A DNA stretch of 64,000 nucleotides, taken from assembly GCF_001424405.1 (NCBI RefSeq), contig NZ_LMPS01000001.1, forward strand, positions 1,237,999 through 1,301,998, in the 5' to 3' direction. The notes under the pieces were generated by a model that was not told the DNA's origin, ran no database searches, and was given only the letters and a program-made list of their open reading frames with translations. The position numbers were made by a program, and so were the translations under genes. This stretch comes from Dyadobacter sp. Leaf189 (GTDB lineage Bacteria; Bacteroidota; Bacteroidia; Cytophagales; Spirosomataceae). This document shows, piece after piece, positions 60,035 through 64,000 of the stretch; position 1 is the stretch's first letter; each line of letters begins with the position of its first letter.

Positions 60035-61075
60035 ATGAAAAAAAGACATTTACTTCTGATCGTATTTCCATTGTTGCTGGCAACGGGCGCTTTGGCGCAG
60101 TCTGACAGCGAGCAGCCTTACGTTTCCAAAAAATTCACAAGCTCATCTTTGAAAGAGCTTGTTGTTGAAACTTCGGGAGGATCCATTTCCGTGACTGGCG
60201 GACGAAGTGATGGTTTTAAGGTAGATATGTTTGTAAAACCAAATAACTGGAATGGAAAAGACGAGCTATCGAAAGATGAAATTGAAGACCGGCTTGAAGA
60301 TTACGATATCCTGATCGGAACAGAGGGGAACAAGGTTGTGGCTACGGCCAAGCGGAAATCGGGTACTACCTGGAACGACAAAAAGAGCATTTCGATCGGG
60401 TTCAAAGTATATGCGCCGAGGAATGTAGCAACTAATCTGAAAACCAGCGGAGGCAGCATTAAGATCGCTTCCTTAACCGGTGAGCAGAATTTTCAGACAA
60501 GCGGAGGAAGCCTGAAAGTGGAAGATCTGAGCGGAATGATACACGGACGTACCTCCGGCGGGAGCATTGACGTAACAAATTGCACTAACGAAATCGACCT
60601 TGAAACCAGTGGCGGCAGCATCAAGGCAACCGGACTGAAAGGCAAAATTGAACTGAATACCTCCGGAGGCAGTATCACACTCAACAGCATCAATGGCGAT
60701 GTAGTGGCGCATACGAGCGGCGGCAGTGTGAAAGGCGACGATATCAGCGGCGCATTGGATACGGGAACTTCGGGCGGTTCTGTGCGGCTGGCAAATGTTT
60801 CGGGCAGTATCAAGGCAAGCACAAGCGCGGGCAGCGTAGAAGTGGAACTCACCAAGCTGGGCAAGTACGTGGATATATCCAGCTCCGCCGGAAGCGTGCG
60901 CGTAACTATGCCGATGGACGCGGGAATGGACCTGAACCTGAAAGGAAACAAAGTCTCCATCCCTTTGAAAAATTTCGATGGTCGCGCTGAGAAGGAATAT
61001 GTTCGCGGTAAAATGAATGGCGGCGGCATTCCTGTCACATTATCAGCCAGCAGCGGCAGCGTTTATGTAAATTGA
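60035..61075 (+). CDS. DUF4097 family beta-helix-like adhesin-type protein
   Basis: A 346-residue exported protein with signal MKKRHLLLIVFPLLLATGALAQ; the ATG was chosen for this signal over an in-frame TTG 21 bp upstream. From about residue 135 it is a run of 18-20-residue units each with T-S-G-G-S-[IV] (at least eight, the last ones T-S-A-G-S and S-S-A-G-S), the pattern of DUF4097 beta-helix-type domains. The early part has V-S-K-K-F and W-N-D-K-K. Family members occur near envelope-stress regulators. It shares an upstream palindrome with the permease blocks. Confidence 0.88.
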   Translation: MKKRHLLLIVFPLLLATGALAQSDSEQPYVSKKFTSSSLKELVVETSGGSISVTGGRSDGFKVDMFVKPNNWNGKDELSKDEIEDRLEDYDILIGTEGNKVVATAKRKSGTTWNDKKSISIGFKVYAPRNVATNLKTSGGSIKIASLTGEQNFQTSGGSLKVEDLSGMIHGRTSGGSIDVTNCTNEIDLETSGGSIKATGLKGKIELNTSGGSITLNSINGDVVAHTSGGSVKGDDISGALDTGTSGGSVRLANVSGSIKASTSAGSVEVELTKLGKYVDISSSAGSVRVTMPMDAGMDLNLKGNKVSIPLKNFDGRAEKEYVRGKMNGGGIPVTLSASSGSVYVN

Positions 61076-61098
61076 TCCATACAAAAGCATTACGAAAG

Positions 61099-61128
61099 AA
61101 CGTCGGGTTTATCGCCTGACGTTTTTTT
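61099..61128 (+). terminator. Intrinsic terminator after the DUF4097 gene
   Basis: AACGTC pairs with GACGTT, extended by GG/CC across a one-base bulge, followed by seven T. Confidence 0.8.
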
Positions 61129-61189
61129 GTTTTTTTGACCGATACCAAAATGAATTCCGGACGTCAAAAGGGAAAAGCGCTTTTGACAT

Positions 61190-62161
61190 ATGTTTAAAAA
61201 ACTGACGGAGCAGATTCAGGATTTCTTTGGGATTTCAAGAAAGGAGGCACGCGGCGCGATCGCATTGATGGTGCTTTGCGCGCTGGTTATCTGGTTTCCC
61301 TTTTTATTCAGGAGGTATATACTCCCGCTTTTCCCGCCCGGTCCGGCGCCGTTGAGCGAGGCGAAGCTGGATAGCATTGTGGCCGACATTGAAACTGAAA
61401 ACAAAGCCAGGTTTAAGGAACAGAAAAAGAAGTCGCGCCAGCAGTACGAAAAACCTGCCAAACCAGCCCATCTGTTTGCATTTGACCCGAATGCGGCTAC
61501 TGTGGAGCAGCTTGCTGAGCTGGGAATACCAATGTTTTTGGCCAAAAGGATAGATAAGTTCAGGTCAAAAGGAGGGAAGTTCAGGAAAAAGGAGGACCTG
61601 CTGCACATCTATGATTTTCCGCCGGAGCTGTTTCAGAAGCTGGTTCCTTTCATTGAAATAAAGAATAACAACACTGCATTGACTTCAAAAAGTAACTTCT
61701 CAAATGCACCTGAAAATGTCAATAAAGCCAGAGAAGGAACACGGAAATTTACGCCTCCCGTTATCGCTTCCTTTGATATCAATACTGCGGATACTGCCCA
61801 GCTCGTCAGGCTGCGCGGCATTGGTACCAAACTTTCTGTAAGGATATTGAAGTTTCGCGATGCACTTGGCGGGTTTCATTCGAAGAGCCAGTTTGCCGAA
61901 ATCTTCGGTCTTGATTCGATTGCGTTGGGTGAGCTTGACAAATATGCGGTGATATCGACCGGGGTGAAAAGGATCAATATCAATACGGCGACTGCTGCTG
62001 AACTGGGAAGTCACAGCTATATGAAAAACAAAAAGCTGGTTTCAGTAATTATCAATTACCGTAACCAGCATGGAAGCTTTAAAAACAGCGCCGATCTGCG
62101 CAATGTAAAAATACTTGACGAGGAGCAACTGCGGAAAATAGAGCCTTACCTCGACTACTGA
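61190..62161 (+). CDS. Membrane-anchored helix-hairpin-helix protein (ComEA-like)
   Basis: A 323-residue protein with an N-terminal cytoplasmic stub (F-F-G-I-S-R-K-E-A-R-G) and one membrane helix (about residues 25-45), then a charged linker. Three helix-hairpin-helix motifs follow: F-D-P-N-A-A-T-V-E-Q-L (about 98), F-D-I-N-T-A-D-T-A-Q-L-x-x-L-x-G-I-G (about 195) and I-N-I-N-T-A-T-A-A-E-L (about 264). The HhH parts resemble ComEA, the DNA receptor in transformation. The single-TM form is common in Bacteroidota, and its function is not settled. It converges on the LOG gene with 4 bp between stops. Confidence 0.88.
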   Translation: MFKKLTEQIQDFFGISRKEARGAIALMVLCALVIWFPFLFRRYILPLFPPGPAPLSEAKLDSIVADIETENKARFKEQKKKSRQQYEKPAKPAHLFAFDPNAATVEQLAELGIPMFLAKRIDKFRSKGGKFRKKEDLLHIYDFPPELFQKLVPFIEIKNNNTALTSKSNFSNAPENVNKAREGTRKFTPPVIASFDINTADTAQLVRLRGIGTKLSVRILKFRDALGGFHSKSQFAEIFGLDSIALGELDKYAVISTGVKRININTATAAELGSHSYMKNKKLVSVIINYRNQHGSFKNSADLRNVKILDEEQLRKIEPYLDY

Positions 62162-62165
62162 ACCA

Positions 62166-62945
62166 TTAAAAGTTAGGTTTCAGCAGGTATTTGGAATAGA
62201 ATGTATCGATCACCTTCACAGCCTCGTCGGGTGTATCTACAACGCTGATCAGTTTCAGATCTTCCGCATTGATATTCCGCTCCGTGAGCATTGTGCCTTT
62301 GATCCAGTCCAGCAGCCCGGTCCAGTAAGAACTTCCAACCAGCACGATCGGGAAGCGGCCGATTTTCTTGGTTTGGATCAGGGTTAATGCTTCAAAAAGC
62401 TCATCCAGCGTACCAAAACCGCCCGGCATCACTACAAAACCTTGTGAGTATTTGACAAACATTACTTTCCTCACAAAGAAGAAGTCGAAGTTGATGCTCT
62501 TGTCATGGTCAATGTAAATGTTGCTGTGCTGTTCAAAAGGCAATTTAATATTGAGCCCGACAGACTTACCGCCTTGCTCGGATGCGCCTTTGTTACCCGC
62601 TTCCATGATACCCGGCCCACCACCGGTGATCACCCCGTACCCGTGCCTTACCAGCTTTGCAGCGATTTCCTCAGCTGTTTTGTAATGCGGGTTATCTGGC
62701 AATGTCCTCGCCGAACCGAAAAGGGAAACGCAGGGGCCGATCTTGGCCAGTTTGTCAAACCCTTCCACAAACTCGGCCATTACTTTAAATATAACCCACG
62801 AATCGGCACTTTTTATTTCATTCCAGTTCCTGTCTTCAAATGCTTCCTTGATCCTTTTTTCATCTTCGGGCACTGCCGGATTAAGAAGGGAAACGTCAAC
62901 CAACTCTGCATTGGTTGGTTTTGTTTGTTCACTCATATCACTCAT
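62166..62945 (-). CDS. LOG family (TIGR00730) Rossmann-fold protein
   Basis: A 259-residue cytoplasmic protein with the LOG hallmark P-G-G-F-G-T-L-D-E-L-F-E (about residue 175) and G-G-G-P-G-I-M-E-A-G-N-K-G-A. Members are cytokinin-riboside 5'-monophosphate phosphoribohydrolases or nucleotide 5'-phosphate hydrolases. It has an N-terminal extension of about 60 residues with no family match. A second in-frame ATG three codons later is an equally possible start. It is divergent from rpiB. Confidence 0.92.
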   Translation of the reverse strand: MSDMSEQTKPTNAELVDVSLLNPAVPEDEKRIKEAFEDRNWNEIKSADSWVIFKVMAEFVEGFDKLAKIGPCVSLFGSARTLPDNPHYKTAEEIAAKLVRHGYGVITGGGPGIMEAGNKGASEQGGKSVGLNIKLPFEQHSNIYIDHDKSINFDFFFVRKVMFVKYSQGFVVMPGGFGTLDELFEALTLIQTKKIGRFPIVLVGSSYWTGLLDWIKGTMLTERNINAEDLKLISVVDTPDEAVKVIDTFYSKYLLKPNF

Positions 62946-62973
62946 ATTCTAAACTCCATTTAATTGTTAAACC

Positions 62974-63000
62974 ATATAATGGTATTTTTGTATTACAAGC
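62974..63000 (+). promoter_or_regulatory. Putative Bacteroidota promoter for rpiB
   Basis: TATTTTTG (62993-63000) is a perfect TAnnTTTG -7 box, with TTG at 62974-62976 as a poorly spaced -33 element. It lies in the divergent region between the LOG gene and rpiB. Confidence 0.4.
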
Positions 63001-63068
63001 GTGCCTTGGAGCCGCTCGCTATTCACCCGACCGTCTGCAAAAGACGGGCCTTAATTAACAGAAAAGTA

Positions 63069-63500
63069 ATGAGAAAAATTGCTATTGGTTCAGATCACGC
63101 CGGATTTCCATACAAAGAACCGATCATTGAATGGCTGACTGCAAATGGTTTCGAAACCAAGGATTTCGGGACTTACAGCCCTGACTCTGCAGACTATGCA
63201 GATTTCGCACATCCTGTTGCCAGTGCTGTTGAAAGCGGCGAGTTTGAAAAAGGGGTTTTACTATGCGGAAGCGGCCAGGGGGTTTGCATTACTGCCAATA
63301 AACACCAGGGAATCCGCGCTGCATTGGTGTGGGATACTCCGCTGGCAGCATTGACGAGGCAGCACAATGATTCCAATGTAATCTGCTTTCCGGTACGTTT
63401 TATGGAGCTGGAAACCGCATTGGCGAGCCTGGAAGCTTTCCTGGCTACCGAATTTGAAGGCGGCCGTCACCAGACGCGGGTTAATAAAATCGCTTGCTAG
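63069..63500 (+). CDS. rpiB: Ribose-5-phosphate isomerase B
   Basis: A 143-residue enzyme of the pentose phosphate pathway, interconverting ribose 5-phosphate and ribulose 5-phosphate. I-A-I-G-S-D-H-A-G-F-P-Y-K at the N-terminus, the active-site cysteine in L-L-C-G-S-G-Q-G-V-C-I-T-A-N-K, and R-A-A-L-V-W are all as in RpiB/LacAB proteins. An in-frame upstream extension exists, but the ATG at M-R-K-I-A-I gives the normal length. Its stop overlaps the convergent downstream gene by four bases. Confidence 0.95.
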   Translation: MRKIAIGSDHAGFPYKEPIIEWLTANGFETKDFGTYSPDSADYADFAHPVASAVESGEFEKGVLLCGSGQGVCITANKHQGIRAALVWDTPLAALTRQHNDSNVICFPVRFMELETALASLEAFLATEFEGGRHQTRVNKIAC

Positions 63501-64000
63501 TTGGTGCGTTCGTAAATGCCTTTCCAGGGGCTCAGCTTATACTGCTTCTGTAATGCCGGAACTCTGCTGAGCAGTTTCGGCATTAAATTCACTTTGTCGA
63601 TCACGTAATCCGGCGGGTCCTTTTTGAAATTATCATAAACATGGATCACGCTGTCGAAGTTATCCAGGCTTCGCAAATCGTAGCTCGCCAATTCCCAGTT
63701 CAGGTAGGGTGTGGCGGTGTAGTTATCGATATACTCTCCTGAGTGACTTCCCAAAACAAGAATGCGTTTCCCGGTAATCTGTTCAGGCAGGTTAGCCGGC
63801 TTGGTGCGCAGGTTTTCCAGTCTTCCCATTGAAATACCCGGAATAATTCCCCGTAGTCCCTGGTACTGAATCAAAATAATCACCGCACCCATTAAGGTGA
63901 ATTGCAGCTCGTCGGCCCAGCTGTTTTTCTTGAAACTCTGAAAATAATGGGTAGCAAAGAATGCAGCTGGCGGAATGAAGATCACAAACTGCATAGGAGC
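63497..64000 (-). CDS. Membrane protein of unknown function (5' part outside window)
   Basis: The frame is open to the right edge (A-P before the first Met in the window), so the start lies beyond the window. The visible 167 residues hold hydrophobic stretches (V-I-F-I-P-P-A-A-F-F and L-M-G-A-V-I-I-L-I) and a soluble C-terminal domain with K-R-I-L-V-L-G-S-H-S-G-E-Y-I-D and W-K-G-I-Y-E-R-T. This could be the C-terminus of a multi-pass, glycosyltransferase-39-like membrane protein, but I cannot assign it. Confidence 0.65.
   Translation of the reverse strand, partial: APMQFVIFIPPAAFFATHYFQSFKKNSWADELQFTLMGAVIILIQYQGLRGIIPGISMGRLENLRTKPANLPEQITGKRILVLGSHSGEYIDNYTATPYLNWELASYDLRSLDNFDSVIHVYDNFKKDPPDYVIDKVNLMPKLLSRVPALQKQYKLSPWKGIYERTN

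Overview
This window looks like the chromosome of a Bacteroidota bacterium, most likely Cytophagales and Dyadobacter-like. The support is a type IX secretion (T9SS) C-terminal sorting domain, a carboxypeptidase-regulatory/TonB-type outer membrane receptor, a Bacteroidota Wzi-family barrel, TAnnTTTG-type -7 promoter boxes and an almost complete lack of Shine-Dalgarno spacing before genes. The genus is an inference; the phylum is well supported.

The dominant feature, from about 1 to 49.3 kb, is an array of sixteen FtsX/MacB-type ABC transporter permease genes of about 790-820 residues, all on the + strand: fifteen intact and one internally deleted. A single LolD/MacB-type ATPase gene, cut by the left edge, opens the array. 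Each permease carries two FtsX halves, each with a periplasmic domain and a cytoplasmic R-x-K-E-[IV]-G-[IV]-R-K motif expected to touch the ATPase. The membrane parts and the C-terminal NPV-x-S-L-[RK]-S-E tail are conserved, while the periplasmic domains differ greatly. The array falls into transcription-unit-like blocks: 1 (ATPase, secreted protein, permeases A-D), 2 (E-H), 3 (I, J, K, broken L, M), 4 (N, O) and 5 (P). Blocks 2-5 each begin with a 16-bp palindrome close to TGTCCG-N4-CGAACA, usually with a second full or half site 20-21 bp upstream and a TGGC...TTTG promoter-like element 44-67 bp downstream. A fifth site lies before a distant DUF4097 gene. This suggests one activator controls a scattered permease regulon. 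Most spacers inside the blocks are purine-rich then pyrimidine-rich inverted repeats, and other leaders hold 7-bp short tandem repeats.

Between blocks lie accessory islands. At 11.3-12.2 kb are two antitoxin-like genes, each followed by a truncated toxin. At 22.2-23.9 kb are a VapBC-like pair and a zeta-toxin-like kinase pair, both preceded by the same 112-bp repeat. At 24-28.4 kb are a small Spy-like periplasmic protein, an outer membrane beta-barrel receptor and an AAA/DUF4143 ATPase with 23-bp tandem repeats upstream. At 45.2-46.7 kb is a Wzi-like barrel protein.

From 49.3 kb to the end the region is ordinary mixed chromosome: an AztD-like zinc-chaperone lipoprotein with an operator-like promoter, a CBM9-like protein, a GNAT acetyltransferase, a DUF885 lipoprotein, an ECF sigma factor, a T9SS-secreted repeat protein, a GH1 beta-glucosidase, small lipoprotein and antitoxin-like genes, a DUF4097 protein, a helix-hairpin-helix membrane protein, a LOG-family protein, ribose-5-phosphate isomerase B, and a membrane protein cut by the right edge.
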